Positions 26,474-34,403 are shown, numbered from the stretch's first letter. The stretch: 64,000 nt of DNA from CAVUPF01 sp963803755 (GCA_963803755.1 CAWDNP010000007.1:372001-436000); one strand, 5' to 3'. Made by a program: numbers and translations. The notes: generated by a model from the sequence alone, not told the origin.

Positions 26474-26557
26474 TGCGGCGGGTGGGACTCGAACCCACAA
26501 GCCCTTGCGGGCAGCGGCTTTTGAAACCGCCTCCTTTGCCAGTTTGGACACCGCCGC
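26474..26557 (-). tRNA. tRNA-Leu (anticodon CAA)
   Basis: An 84-nt cloverleaf with a 7-bp acceptor (GCGGCGG/CCGCCGC), anticodon loop TTCAAAA giving CAA, a long variable arm of the class II type, and a normal T arm with GTTCGAGT. CCA is not encoded. The HTH-LAGLIDADG gene begins 8 nt beyond its 3' end, on the same strand. Confidence 0.95.
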
Positions 26558-26672
26558 CTGTTCGATCATCCTAAGCTCAAACGCTACGCCGTCAGGCGGT
26601 CGCGAACGGCCCAGATCAGACCATTCGCGGCCAGATCCAGACATCAGGCACAGACTTTTACGAACAATGGCC

Positions 26673-27215
26673 TCAGGCAGGCTGCGGGGCGCCGTCCTCT
26701 GGCGAGGCGCCGGCGCCGTAATCCTCGCCGGAGCCGATCGGGCGTTCCTCCTCGACGTTCCACCCCTGATTGAAGCCGTATAGAGCGGCCGCGATCAGGA
26801 CGATCTGGAGCAGGGCGAGGATCACGACCAGTGTCCCGATCACCGAGACCGGTATAGCGGTGTGGGCGAAGCCGGCCTTGTCGCGGGCGAACCAGCTGTT
26901 GGCGCCGACCGCGCAGAAGATGGCGAGGATCATCGAGAGCGCCGCCGCGAGGGGCAGGGTGCCTCGGCTCCAACGGGCCACCCGGTAGGCGAAGAACGCA
27001 TATAGGAGCGCGTAGATCAGGCAGATGATCCCCATGCCACTGCCTCCGCTGAGCACCGAGAAGCCGGTGATCGTCACCAGCGCAGCGAGCGCCGCCGTGG
27101 CGACCAGCAGGAGGACGATCACGAACTTGGCCGTGACCGACTCGGCCTTCTCCCGATTTGGCCGCCACAGCTCATAGCCCGGCCTGACCTCTCCTATCGC
27201 CACGAGGTCGATCAT
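26673..27215 (-). CDS. Membrane protein of unknown function
   Basis: A 180-residue integral membrane protein with a basic, soluble N-terminus and four predicted transmembrane helices (about 30-52, 58-78, 84-105 and 122-148), then an acidic Gly/Glu/Pro-rich tail. It resembles the many small four-helix DUF-type membrane proteins of actinobacteria. No catalytic motif is visible. It lies between two tRNA-Leu genes and is divergent from the second. Confidence 0.66.
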   Translation of the reverse strand: MIDLVAIGEVRPGYELWRPNREKAESVTAKFVIVLLLVATAALAALVTITGFSVLSGGSGMGIICLIYALLYAFFAYRVARWSRGTLPLAAALSMILAIFCAVGANSWFARDKAGFAHTAIPVSVIGTLVVILALLQIVLIAAALYGFNQGWNVEEERPIGSGEDYGAGASPEDGAPQPA

Positions 27216-27274
27216 AGAATCTATGAGCGACGACGCGGCATTGGTCGCGCGTTAAGCCCCGTCGGGGCGGCCAC

Positions 27275-27358
27275 GCGGGCGTGGCGGAATTGGTATACGC
27301 GCCAGGTTTAGGTCCTGGTGGGCTTCGGCCCGTGGGGGTTCAAGTCCCTCCGCCCGCA
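27275..27358 (+). tRNA. tRNA-Leu (anticodon UAG)
   Basis: An 84-nt class II tRNA: acceptor GCGGGCG/CGCCCGC, anticodon loop TTTAGGT giving UAG, a long variable arm, discriminator A, CCA not encoded. Unlike the other two tRNA-Leu genes in the window, it has no HTH-LAGLIDADG gene after it. Confidence 0.95.
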
Positions 27359-27395
27359 CTTCACGAGACCGGCGATCGTTACGATGCGGTTCCTT

Positions 27396-27438
27396 GGGGC
27401 AGTGGCCAAATTGGCTAAGGCACCGGTCTCCGAAACCT
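27396..27438 (+). pseudogene. tRNA-Trp-like 5' fragment
   Basis: About 43 nt nearly identical to the 5' half of the genuine tRNA-Trp 850 bp downstream, covering acceptor strand, D arm and 5' anticodon stem. The 3' part is unrelated: the anticodon stem pairs only partly and there is no T arm or 3' acceptor strand. It is a tRNA fragment, left by duplication and decay or by an integration event. Confidence 0.8.
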
Positions 27439-27575
27439 TGCACTCGGAAGGGAGAGGACCCGAAGAGCCGTCGCCAAGCGCGCGAGATCGAACTGGCGCG
27501 CCAGCGCTTGCGTGAGTGGTGGGCGCGCCAGCGGAAGCAAAAGAAGAAACAGAAGGGGAGGGGGCGGAAGCGAGC

Positions 27576-27604
27576 TTGACTTCCTATGGGATATAGCCCA
27601 TAAT
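27576..27604 (+). promoter_or_regulatory. Promoter with embedded palindromic operator for the XRE gene
   Basis: A strong sigma-70-like promoter: TTGACT at 27576-27581, a 17-bp spacer, CATAAT at 27599-27604. The inverted repeat TATGGG-N6-CCCATA (27585-27602) fills the spacer and enters the -10 element, exactly where an autorepressor would block RNA polymerase. Confidence 0.72.
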
Positions 27605-27629
27605 CCTCTTCGACCTCTAGGAGAACGAG

Positions 27630-27929
27630 ATGAGCGACGACTTCCGCGATCTGATTGCAGACATCGAGGCCGAGGCGAAGGCCGAGGGGCCGGCCGCCGA
27701 GGCCGAGCTTCGCGAACTGCGGCGCGAGTTCTCGATCGCCAGCCAACTGGCAACATTGCGCCGCGAGCAGAAGCTGACCCAGAAGCAGCTCGCCGAGCGC
27801 TCGGGAATCCCGCAGAGCGAGATCAGCCGGATCGAGACCGGCGACGCCAACCCAACCTATGCCACGCTCTCTGCCATTGCGGAGCCCTTCGGCGTGCGGG
27901 TGGGCTTCATCCGCTCCGACGCAGCCTAG
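27630..27929 (+). CDS. XRE-family HTH regulator (HigA-like)
   Basis: A 99-residue protein with an acidic N-terminal helix (about 1-35) and a C-terminal XRE helix-turn-helix, clear in LTQKQLAERSGIPQSEISRIETGDANPTYATL when read in two parts (about 50-81). This order and size match HigA-type antitoxins and phage-like regulators. A good ribosome binding site (AGGAGAACG) precedes the ATG. No RelE/HigB-like toxin is detectable on either side; the short basic reading frame upstream is not one. It is therefore a lone antitoxin-like repressor, probably autoregulated through the palindrome in its promoter. Confidence 0.85.
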   Translation: MSDDFRDLIADIEAEAKAEGPAAEAELRELRREFSIASQLATLRREQKLTQKQLAERSGIPQSEISRIETGDANPTYATLSAIAEPFGVRVGFIRSDAA

Positions 27930-28247
27930 TCCCCGCGATCAGTACGGAGCCGTCGTGGTCGACGGGGATGCGGCCATCCACGAGGCGCTCGGCGAGCGGG
28001 TCGTCTGGTAGCGCCAGCGTCGCGCGGTGCCTGGAAGAGGCCGGACCACACCCTGAACCAAGCCAAAGACCGCCAATCCACCCCCGCACCGCTTGCCACT
28101 GCCCCACCAACGCCGATAGATCGTCACGAGCTGTAAGGAGTCGAAAGGATCCCCAGCGGCGCGGTCGCCGCGATCCGCCGACGCTGAGGGACGAACCCCG
28201 TGGACCTCGCGGGCGAGATCGGCTGAAGGTAAAGTGCTGAAAGCCTT
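27930..28247. other. Intergenic stretch with no supported gene
   Basis: About 318 bp between the XRE gene and tRNA-Trp. Open frames exist on both strands but none has family resemblance, a ribosome binding site and plausible composition together. It may hold remnants of a lost partner of the XRE gene. Confidence 0.4.
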
Positions 28248-28321
28248 GGGGCAGTGGCCAAATTGGATAAGGCGTCGGTCTCCAAAACCGAAGAATCCAG
28301 GTTCGAGCCCTGGCTGCCCCG
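28248..28321 (+). tRNA. tRNA-Trp (anticodon CCA)
   Basis: A 74-nt cloverleaf with acceptor GGGGCAG/CTGCCCC, anticodon loop CTCCAAA giving CCA, T-loop GTTCGAGC and discriminator G. In many actinobacteria tRNA-Trp precedes secE-nusG; that context is absent here. Confidence 0.95.
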
Positions 28322-28797
28322 TCTCCGGCGTTTGGCTTGAGGAGTCGCAATCCCGCTCTGCGAGCAGGATTGCTGGCCTCGCGACCTCGATTTTGCCGAT
28401 AGGTCAACCAAAGTCACCAGAGGTCAACAAAAGCCCTTTTTGACCCTTTCTTTCCCCTGATGTTCCCTGAAGGGGTTTGTCGACCGCATTGAGAGTGGCC
28501 GGATAAGGCGCGGAACGCTAAGGGGAACGCGGCGCCCGCCGCTTCGCTGGCGCCCTGTCCCGCCACTGGTCCGGGTGGGGGCTGTCGCCATCGGGGGCGC
28601 CGTTTTGCGCGACCGGCAAACCGTCCCCACGATCCCTCCCGTTCCTCTGGCCCCGAAACCGCCGCCGGCGATTGCTCCAAACGGAGCTGCTCGACAAGTT
28701 CCTCGCCGAGCGCGTCAGTGAGGGAGACCCGCTGACGATCTCCCGCCGCTGATCTGCGATGCCGGAAACGATCCAGCGGGCGCAATCGCGAAACCGG
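28322..28797. other. Intergenic stretch downstream of tRNA-Trp
   Basis: About 476 bp with no supported gene. It contains two near-identical short direct repeats (AGGTCAACnAAAG at about 28401 and 28421) close to the tRNA 3' end, which could be relics of an integration site, but no integrase is present. Confidence 0.4.
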
Positions 28798-29304
28798 CTA
28801 TTCCAGGTAAGGCGCGATCCAGGCGATGTAGGGCCCGATGAATTCCTCGGCAGCGGGAAGGACCAGCTTGACCGCTTCATGGAGGCGGCTGGCTTTCACC
28901 GCCACATACTCGCGCTCAATTGCCGACCTGGCTTTCTGGGCTCGCTTAAGGCGGTTGCAGAGTGCGGCGCTGATCACTCCCTCCGCCTTGAGCACGTCGA
29001 AGGCGCGCGCGGCGTCATTCTGGTGACTTTTCGCGGGTTCCAATTCAGCCAGTCTTGAGCCGTATTCGGCAAGCTCGACCACGAAGTTCTGCACTCGGCT
29101 GAAGCCCCGTTCGACGGCCTGGACCTTGTTGTAGGCCTTGATTCCCGAGTTCCGTTCGAAGGCCGGTTTGAACTCGGTCAGCTTGAAGTCCTCGCCGAAC
29201 TCCTCCATCGCGCTTTGCAGCGCTTCGATCTGCAGCGGCAAGTCCTCGAGCCGCGCGTTCACTTCGCTGCGCAGCATCTCCGGAGTCTTCTTCTTGGCGG
29301 CCAT
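28798..29304 (-). CDS. HEPN-like partner of a nucleotidyltransferase (HepT-like)
   Basis: A 168-residue all-helical protein encoded directly after an MNT nucleotidyltransferase with a one-base stop/start overlap. The C-terminal third (RLKRAQKARSAIEREYVAVK, then LHEAVKLVLPAAEEFI) lines up by eye with the end of HepT toxins, where an Rx4-6H motif followed by Tyr forms the RNase site. Here the Arg and Tyr are present but the histidine position reads Arg. So either it is not an active RNase or it uses another residue. HepT-MntA pairs are toxin-antitoxin modules in which MntA AMPylates HepT. Family assignment rests on context plus weak similarity. Confidence 0.62.
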   Translation of the reverse strand: MAAKKKTPEMLRSEVNARLEDLPLQIEALQSAMEEFGEDFKLTEFKPAFERNSGIKAYNKVQAVERGFSRVQNFVVELAEYGSRLAELEPAKSHQNDAARAFDVLKAEGVISAALCNRLKRAQKARSAIEREYVAVKASRLHEAVKLVLPAAEEFIGPYIAWIAPYLE

Positions 29305-29858
29305 CAGCGCTCGGCGAGCAGCCGATCGACTCCCGCCAGGGCACGACGACCGCGAGCGCGCTCATGCTGGCGGGCGCGGCGCTCCACCCTCTCTGCTTCT
29401 GACTGCAGCTCGGCCCAGCGGCCCTCGCGATCGACGATCACGCGACCCTCTCGCAGTGCTTCGGCGAAGAGGAGTGGGCTGGTTTCGGCGTCATCGACGC
29501 TCAGCACATCCATCTCGTGCCCCAGCAGCCCTTCGAGCTTCAGCTCTAGATCGACGATCCGGACTAGCGAGGAGTCCCGCATCTCGACCAGAAGATCGAC
29601 GTCGCTCTCCTGACTGTCCTCACCGCGCGCGCTTGAGCCGAAGAGAAGGGCGAAGCGAACGTTGTGCTCGGTGCGAAGCGCCGCCCGCAGCTGCGCCAGC
29701 AGCGACCACTGGCGCAGGACGTACTCTTTCTCCAGTGTGGAGAGCCTGAGGCGCCGGGGCGAGGATCGCTCTCCTCGCAAGGTCCCCTCCGCAACCGCGC
29801 GGCGCAGGGTGCGCTCGCTGGACCCTACCTTCTGAGCGAGTTGCCCGAGCTCCGTCAT
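29304..29858 (-). CDS. MNT-domain nucleotidyltransferase with N-terminal HTH (MntA-like)
   Basis: A 184-residue protein. Residues about 1-40 look like a helix-turn-helix (LAQKVGSSERTLRRAVAEG), and about 55-150 form a minimal nucleotidyltransferase with the GSSARGEDSQESDVDLLVEM motif holding the metal-binding Asp pair. A long basic helix ends the chain. MNT proteins of MntA-HepT systems are AMPylating antitoxins. The fused HTH suggests it also represses its own operon. The stop overlaps the start of the HEPN-like gene. A TACAAT hexamer lies 6 nt before the ATG, so the mRNA is probably leaderless. Confidence 0.82.
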   Translation of the reverse strand: MTELGQLAQKVGSSERTLRRAVAEGTLRGERSSPRRLRLSTLEKEYVLRQWSLLAQLRAALRTEHNVRFALLFGSSARGEDSQESDVDLLVEMRDSSLVRIVDLELKLEGLLGHEMDVLSVDDAETSPLLFAEALREGRVIVDREGRWAELQSEAERVERRARQHERARGRRALAGVDRLLAER

Positions 29859-30142
29859 ATGTCCATTGTACCGTGCTCATGTGACCGTAAAGTCCTTGTC
29901 GCCCGCGGCTCTGATCGGTCCGATTGCTAGCTTCCTGAAAGCCTTTCTGAGCTCTCAGATCGCTGGGCCTTGCAGCTCGGCGCCGAGATTTTTCGTTCAG
30001 GTTTCGTTCCACCGTACGTTCCCCTGAGAAGGGGCTCGACTAGGGTTTGTCTTGCTAGAGCGCCAAACAGGGGTAAAAAGCAGCCTGGTCGCCGGTCTCC
30101 AAAAGCGAGAGTGCCTGGGGTCGAGGAACTTTGGTGCGATGG

Positions 30143-30696
30143 TCAGCCCGGAGCGGGAGACGTACCCCCCCTGCAGGTAGCCTCATGGACCTCCTGGGTG
30201 AGTGTGCTCATCTTCTCGCTCAACGTATGGATCTGCTCGGTGAGGTCGGTGTTCTTCTTGAGCAGGTCGGTCTGCAACTGCGCCAGCTCGTCCTATGCCT
30301 CGCCGCAGCATCCTCGTTCGCCTTGTCGGTCCTCGTCTGCGCCTTCTGGGCGATGATGACCAGCGCGCCCGTGTAGAACGCAACGCCGGAGAAGATCAGG
30401 TTCAGCAGGATCCACGGCTCGGGATCGAACTGGCCGCCGTGTTCCAGTGCCTTGATCGTGGTGCTGGCGTAATGCACCGCGCCGTTGGCGAGAATCCAGC
30501 CAAGGATGATCAGCGAGCCGATGACGACGAACTGCACGGTGCCCATGCCCGACGCGACACGCTCGGCCATCCGCTCCATGAAGCTGCTCCCCCCGGCATA
30601 GGGTGAGGGATGCTTGCCGTCCTGCTGGTAGTGGTTGTGGTGGCGCAGAGGATCTTTCTTGACCGGGTCCTGCTGCTGGAGCTCCGTCGCTGCCAT
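30143..30696 (-). CDS. DUF1003 membrane protein, frameshifted near the C-terminus
   Basis: A two-helix DUF1003 protein. A polar N-terminus leads into MERMAERVASGMGTVQFV, then two transmembrane segments (about 53-75 and 92-115) around a conserved FDPEPWILLNL loop, then AQKAQTRTDKANEDAAARHR. At that point, near 30292, the frame is lost. Adding one base restores a coiled-coil tail (DELAQLQTDLLKKNTDLTEQ and onward) ending at 30143, as in intact relatives. Function of the family is unknown. It is either a one-base assembly error or a recent mutation that changes only the tail. Confidence 0.84.
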
Positions 30697-30715
30697 TTAT
30701 TCCCCCTTAGCTTGG

Positions 30716-31273
30716 TTAGTGCTCGTCAGCATCTCGGCGCAGCAGCTCGTGAGCGTCCCGGCGTCCGCTGGCTATGAGCGTCGCCTCGCGCACGAGGTCG
30801 CGGTTCATCAGCGCGATGAGGAGCAGCGAGCCGAAGATGGCTATTGCGTCGATGCTCTCCCGGTCCTCCTTGGTCCAGTAGTCGTCCTGAAGGTTGAGCC
30901 AAAGGGCGAACTCGTCAAGAGTGAGCGCTGAGGCCATCCCATAGCCAGCGGCCGAGACTCGTGAGCCCCATCGATGGCCGGGGACGGTCCCGAGACCCAC
31001 CTGGGCGTTCCAGGCATAGCCGGTGAGCAGCAGCCCGAGGATTCCGAACGTCATGTGGTGGATGTGGTGTCCACCGGGAGTGACGTTGCGAAACGGCCCG
31101 CGACCTGCGCGAATCGAGTGGGTGATGCCCCGCACGGTGGCGAACGCCGCCAGGAAGCCGACGTTCCCGAGAAACAAACGCTCCTGGCGGGGGTCGGACA
31201 GGTGCTTCTGGTAAAGCGCGCCGAGCACCTTTGGCGATAGGAGCGAGCGCGACAGCAGCGGAGGCAGGCCCAT
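30716..31273 (-). CDS. Conserved integral membrane protein
   Basis: A 185-residue membrane protein with about four hydrophobic helices and conserved polar spots within or near them: GGHHIHHMTFGI (a histidine cluster about residue 68-75), then LTLDEFALWLNLQDDYW and a RESIDAIAIFGSLL segment. The histidine cluster and Asp/Glu pair could bind a metal, but I do not know an assigned function. It lies just upstream of and on the same strand as the DUF1003 gene. Confidence 0.7.
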   Translation of the reverse strand: MGLPPLLSRSLLSPKVLGALYQKHLSDPRQERLFLGNVGFLAAFATVRGITHSIRAGRGPFRNVTPGGHHIHHMTFGILGLLLTGYAWNAQVGLGTVPGHRWGSRVSAAGYGMASALTLDEFALWLNLQDDYWTKEDRESIDAIAIFGSLLLIALMNRDLVREATLIASGRRDAHELLRRDADEH

Positions 31274-31411
31274 CTACGCGACAATACCCGACCGCCGCCG
31301 GAGATAGCGTGAGTGGTGGCGTAGGGCTGCTGGTCGAGTTGCCCCGCCGAAGCGTCACGAAATCGTCGCATCCTCCAAGGTCCGCTTACTGCTGCTGACT
31401 CCGTGACCGGC

Positions 31412-31439
31412 GATGGCCATAGAAGGGACTATGACCATC
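31412..31439. repeat. Imperfect inverted repeat in an intergenic gap
   Basis: GATGGCCATAG and CTATGACCATC form 11-bp arms (one mismatch) separated by 6 nt, in the gap between the membrane protein and the desaturase. It may be an operator or a hairpin; no gene start is close enough to decide. Confidence 0.35.
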
Positions 31440-31533
31440 CAGGAGACGCTCTATGCGCTCCGTCGCACGGCCAAGCGTGCAGCGTGAAAGCTCCGAACCT
31501 ATGGCCAAGGCCTCAGGCTGCAAGGTCTGAGGC

Positions 31534-32652
31534 TCAGGCTCGGGACTTAACCTCGTTCCAGGTCAGCAACCGGCCACTCTTGGGATCGATCACCTTGAGC
31601 CGGATTGACCGCAGCCCGTCGCGAAAAGTCAATACCGGGACGTCATGGAAGATTGCGATCTCATTGTGGGCGCGCTGGAGGTTGTAGTTGGGGATTTTGG
31701 CGCTGAGATGGTGAACGTGATGCAGGCCGATGTTCCCACTGAAGAACTGGAACACCTTTGGCAGCTTGAGATATGAACTCCCACGCAACGCCGCGGCAGC
31801 GTAGCTCCAGCGTTCAGAGCACTCCCAGTAAACGTTCTCGAACTGGTGCTGCACGTAGAACATCCACACTCCAAACGTGCCAGCGAGGATGGCGGTTGGC
31901 ACTTGCACGAGGAGCCACGCTTGGAGACCGACGAACCACACGATTGCTCCCACGATGATCACGAGCACTAAATTCGTCGCGATCACGCTACGCCGCTGAC
32001 GTGGGCGCATCTTGCGCGACCAAAAGCGAGGCCCGATCATCAATGACCAGATCGGGCCGAGCCCAAACATCACCAAGGGATTGCGGAAGAGGCGATATCC
32101 CAGGCGCAGTTTCCAAGGGCGTGAGGTGTACTCCTCGACGGTGAGCGTCATCACGTCTCCGGTTCCGCGTCGGTCGAGGTCGCCGGCTGTGCCGTGATGG
32201 ACTGCGTGCTTGTGGCGCCAATTCCCGAACGGCTGAAAGACGAGGAGGCCGGCGAACCGGCCGAGCCACAGATTCCCGCGCCTTGTCGGCAGGAACGAGC
32301 CATGAGCGCAGTCGTGAAAGACGATGAATGTCCGCAGCAGGAACCCTGCCGCCGGGACCGCCAGGGCAAGGGTGATCCAGACTGAGAAGTTGAGGGAGAG
32401 GTACATCACGACCGTTAGCGCCAGGTAGGGCACGACCGAGGTCGCCAGGTCGAAGAAGCTGCGCCGCAGCGAGGGCTGCTCATGCGGTGCCACCGACTTC
32501 CGCCAGAACTGATGACTGGCGTCTGAAGCGGCAGTCGGCATCGCAGCCTTGTCGAGCTGGCTGTCGCCGTCATCGAGCCGCCGCTCCGCTGATTGCTCGT
32601 CGGCCCGCGACCCTGGCCTTGAGCGCTCCGGTACCTGACCTGGCTTGCTCAT
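31534..32652 (-). CDS. Fatty acid desaturase
   Basis: A 372-residue membrane desaturase with the three histidine boxes of the acyl-lipid type: HDCAHGSF (about 113-120), HKHAVHH (about 148-154) and HHVHH (about 318-322), separated by transmembrane pairs. The first 40 residues are polar and probably disordered. It should introduce a double bond into membrane lipid acyl chains. Its ATG overlaps by 4 bp the stop of an HTH regulator gene, so the regulator likely controls this operon, perhaps with temperature or lipid state. Confidence 0.9.
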   Translation of the reverse strand: MSKPGQVPERSRPGSRADEQSAERRLDDGDSQLDKAAMPTAASDASHQFWRKSVAPHEQPSLRRSFFDLATSVVPYLALTVVMYLSLNFSVWITLALAVPAAGFLLRTFIVFHDCAHGSFLPTRRGNLWLGRFAGLLVFQPFGNWRHKHAVHHGTAGDLDRRGTGDVMTLTVEEYTSRPWKLRLGYRLFRNPLVMFGLGPIWSLMIGPRFWSRKMRPRQRRSVIATNLVLVIIVGAIVWFVGLQAWLLVQVPTAILAGTFGVWMFYVQHQFENVYWECSERWSYAAAALRGSSYLKLPKVFQFFSGNIGLHHVHHLSAKIPNYNLQRAHNEIAIFHDVPVLTFRDGLRSIRLKVIDPKSGRLLTWNEVKSRA

Positions 32653-33044
32653 CGTGTCTTCCCATCTGTCTTGACTCTTTGCGCAGGATCTCCTTGGGCC
32701 CCCCGCTCTGGCGTCCCCGGCCTCATCAGCACCTCAAGAAGGTCTCCCACCTCATGCTCCTGTACAAGCGGGTGGCGAAGGGGCAACTCGGGCTTGACCT
32801 TGTAGTGGTTCCGCCGTCCGTGGCGCTCACGCAGGACGTAGCCCTCCTCGACCAGCTCGGAGAGGATTTTGTGGGCGCTTCGCTCCGTGATTCCGACCGC
32901 GGCGGCGATGTCGCGCAAGCGGATGCCGGAATCCTGACAGACGCAGAGCAGGACGTGGGCGTGGTTCGTGAGGAAGTCCCAGCGGGGCGGCGTTTCGCCT
33001 GCTTGCTCTGCCACCTGCTCAAGAATTCGAGAATGAATATTCAT
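32649..33044 (-). CDS. Winged-helix transcriptional regulator
   Basis: A 131-residue DNA-binding protein. The wing-helix region includes HAHVLLCVCQDSGIRLRDIAAAVGITERSAHKIL read across two blocks (about 28-63) and continues LVEEGYVLRERHGRRNHY, a typical MarR/ArsR-like turn and wing. The C-terminus is Pro/Gly-rich. The ATG at 33044 sits at the end of a perfect 12-bp palindrome that could be its operator. It overlaps the desaturase start by 4 bp, suggesting dedicated control of lipid desaturation. Confidence 0.82.
   Translation of the reverse strand: MNIHSRILEQVAEQAGETPPRWDFLTNHAHVLLCVCQDSGIRLRDIAAAVGITERSAHKILSELVEEGYVLRERHGRRNHYKVKPELPLRHPLVQEHEVGDLLEVLMRPGTPERGAQGDPAQRVKTDGKTR
33033..33044. 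promoter_or_regulatory. Palindrome at the start codon of the desaturase regulator
   Basis: ATGAATATTCAT is a perfect 12-bp palindrome ending exactly at the ATG of the winged-helix gene. In this GC-rich sequence such an AT-rich palindrome stands out. It could serve as an operator for autorepression. Confidence 0.5.
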
Positions 33045-33530
33045 GAATGGATGATACACTGCCTCTACTAACCTCGCCCCTGGAGCCCAAGGAATCTCAT
33101 TCCGCAGCGACAGGGGGCTCCACCGAAAAGGACTCTGCGGTGGAGACTCGGTCGATCGAGCCAGCACAGGGCCAGCTTGGGGGCCATCATGGTCAAGGTC
33201 GCAGCCCAGTCAGGCAACGAGACAGCGGATGTGACACCGGAGCTCGCGGTGGCGCTCAGCACGGCGATGGGGGGTGAGCCGAGCACCTGGGGCTTTGCCT
33301 CCGGGGCACCGGCTCTCCACGATCACACGGAGACCCAGCCTGAGGCGGATCGATCATCGTCGATGCCCGTCGCGTTCCCGATGCCCCCGGCATCGGCACT
33401 TCCCGCGGCGTCGCCGATTCCGCCTGTCACATCTGTGCCCGAGGCTGCGCCGCGATCGAAGGCGCCGAGGTGACCCTCCTCGGGACTCGATCCAAGCGAT
33501 CGCCGGCAAGCTGAGACTGCATTTACTGAG
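33045..33530. other. Region between regulator and site-2 protease, no confident gene
   Basis: About 486 bp. A + strand frame from the ATG near 33189 could encode a 94-residue Ala/Pro/Ser-rich peptide, and a - strand frame shows repeated GGIG-like units. Both look like low-complexity readings of the same periodic DNA, and neither has a convincing start signal. Confidence 0.35.
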
Positions 33531-34403
33531 GTGATGGACAATACGGCGGTCGTGTCCGAGATCCTTAGCGAGCACCTGCCGGTTGGACTGCCATCCTCAC
33601 CCGAGGCCCCGGAGCGCTACGAGCCGATCCATCCAGGGTCGGGTCGCCGCCCTCTTCGTAAGCGGCTCGCTCGCGTACTTGCGCCTCTGGGCGTCTTACT
33701 TACGAAGGCGAAGATGCTCTTGGTCCTGCTCCCACAGCTCAAGGTTCTGGCGACCTTCGGCTCGATGGCGGTCTCGATCGCCGCGTATGGGCTGCTCTTC
33801 GGTCTCCCATTTGCGGTAGGACTGGTCACCCTCATTTTCCTACACGAGATCGGCCACGTGATCCAGCTACGGCGCGAGGGAATCAAGGCATCGGCGCCAC
33901 TGTTCATCCCCTTCCTCGGGGCGATCATCGCGGCGAAGTCGATGGGCAAGGACGCGGCCGCGGAGGCGCGGGTGGGACTCGCAGGCCCAGTCTTGGGGAG
34001 TATCGCCACCCTCGTTCCCCTGGGGATCTGGCTGGCGACCGGCAGCGACTTTTGGCGAGCGCTCGCCTACATCGGATTCGTTCTAAACCTCTTCAACCTA
34101 CTGCCGATAGTTCCACTCGACGGCGGTCGGGCAATGGCGGCGCTCAGCCCCGCGGTGTGGCTGATCGGATTGGCGGGGCTCCTCGCTCTGACGGTCTTCT
34201 ATCCCAGCCCGGTTCTCTTCCTGATCTTGATCCTCGGCGCAATGGAGAGCTGGCGACGATGGAAAGCTCGCGCAACGTCGGAGAGCCGGGCGTACTACGC
34301 AATCCCGACCCGAACCCGGGTGCTTGTCGGCATTGTTTACGTCGGACTCGCTGCCGCGCTATCGGTCGGGGTGGCCGAGACGTTCATCTCACGCAGCCTT
34401 TGA
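33531..34403 (+). CDS. Site-2 protease family membrane metalloprotease
   Basis: A 290-residue intramembrane protease. The zinc-binding HEIGH motif is near residue 105 in a transmembrane helix, and NLFNLLPIVPLDGGR (about 187-201) carries the second-half Asp ligand. Five to six hydrophobic helices are visible. The N-terminal 55 residues are soluble. Family members cleave membrane-bound regulators. No PDZ domain is present and no substrate gene is obvious nearby. The start may be the ATG at 33531 or the next one at 33534. Confidence 0.87.
   Translation: MMDNTAVVSEILSEHLPVGLPSSPEAPERYEPIHPGSGRRPLRKRLARVLAPLGVLLTKAKMLLVLLPQLKVLATFGSMAVSIAAYGLLFGLPFAVGLVTLIFLHEIGHVIQLRREGIKASAPLFIPFLGAIIAAKSMGKDAAAEARVGLAGPVLGSIATLVPLGIWLATGSDFWRALAYIGFVLNLFNLLPIVPLDGGRAMAALSPAVWLIGLAGLLALTVFYPSPVLFLILILGAMESWRRWKARATSESRAYYAIPTRTRVLVGIVYVGLAAALSVGVAETFISRSL

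Noticed and set aside
27396..27470. A functional tRNA-Arg(CCG)-like gene
   Set aside because: The anticodon stem pairs poorly and the T arm and 3' acceptor strand are missing.
27409..27579. Short basic open frame starting inside the tRNA-Trp-like fragment, considered as a toxin gene for the XRE regulator
   Set aside because: It begins in tRNA sequence, is Arg/Lys/Gln-rich low complexity and has no RelE/HigB features or ribosome binding site.
28401..28433. Attachment site of an integrated element downstream of tRNA-Trp
   Set aside because: The short repeats are only about 12 bp and no integrase or element genes accompany them.
33189..33473. Ala/Pro-rich small protein upstream of the site-2 protease
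   Set aside because: Low complexity, with a similar periodic pattern on the other strand and no start signals; no family resemblance.
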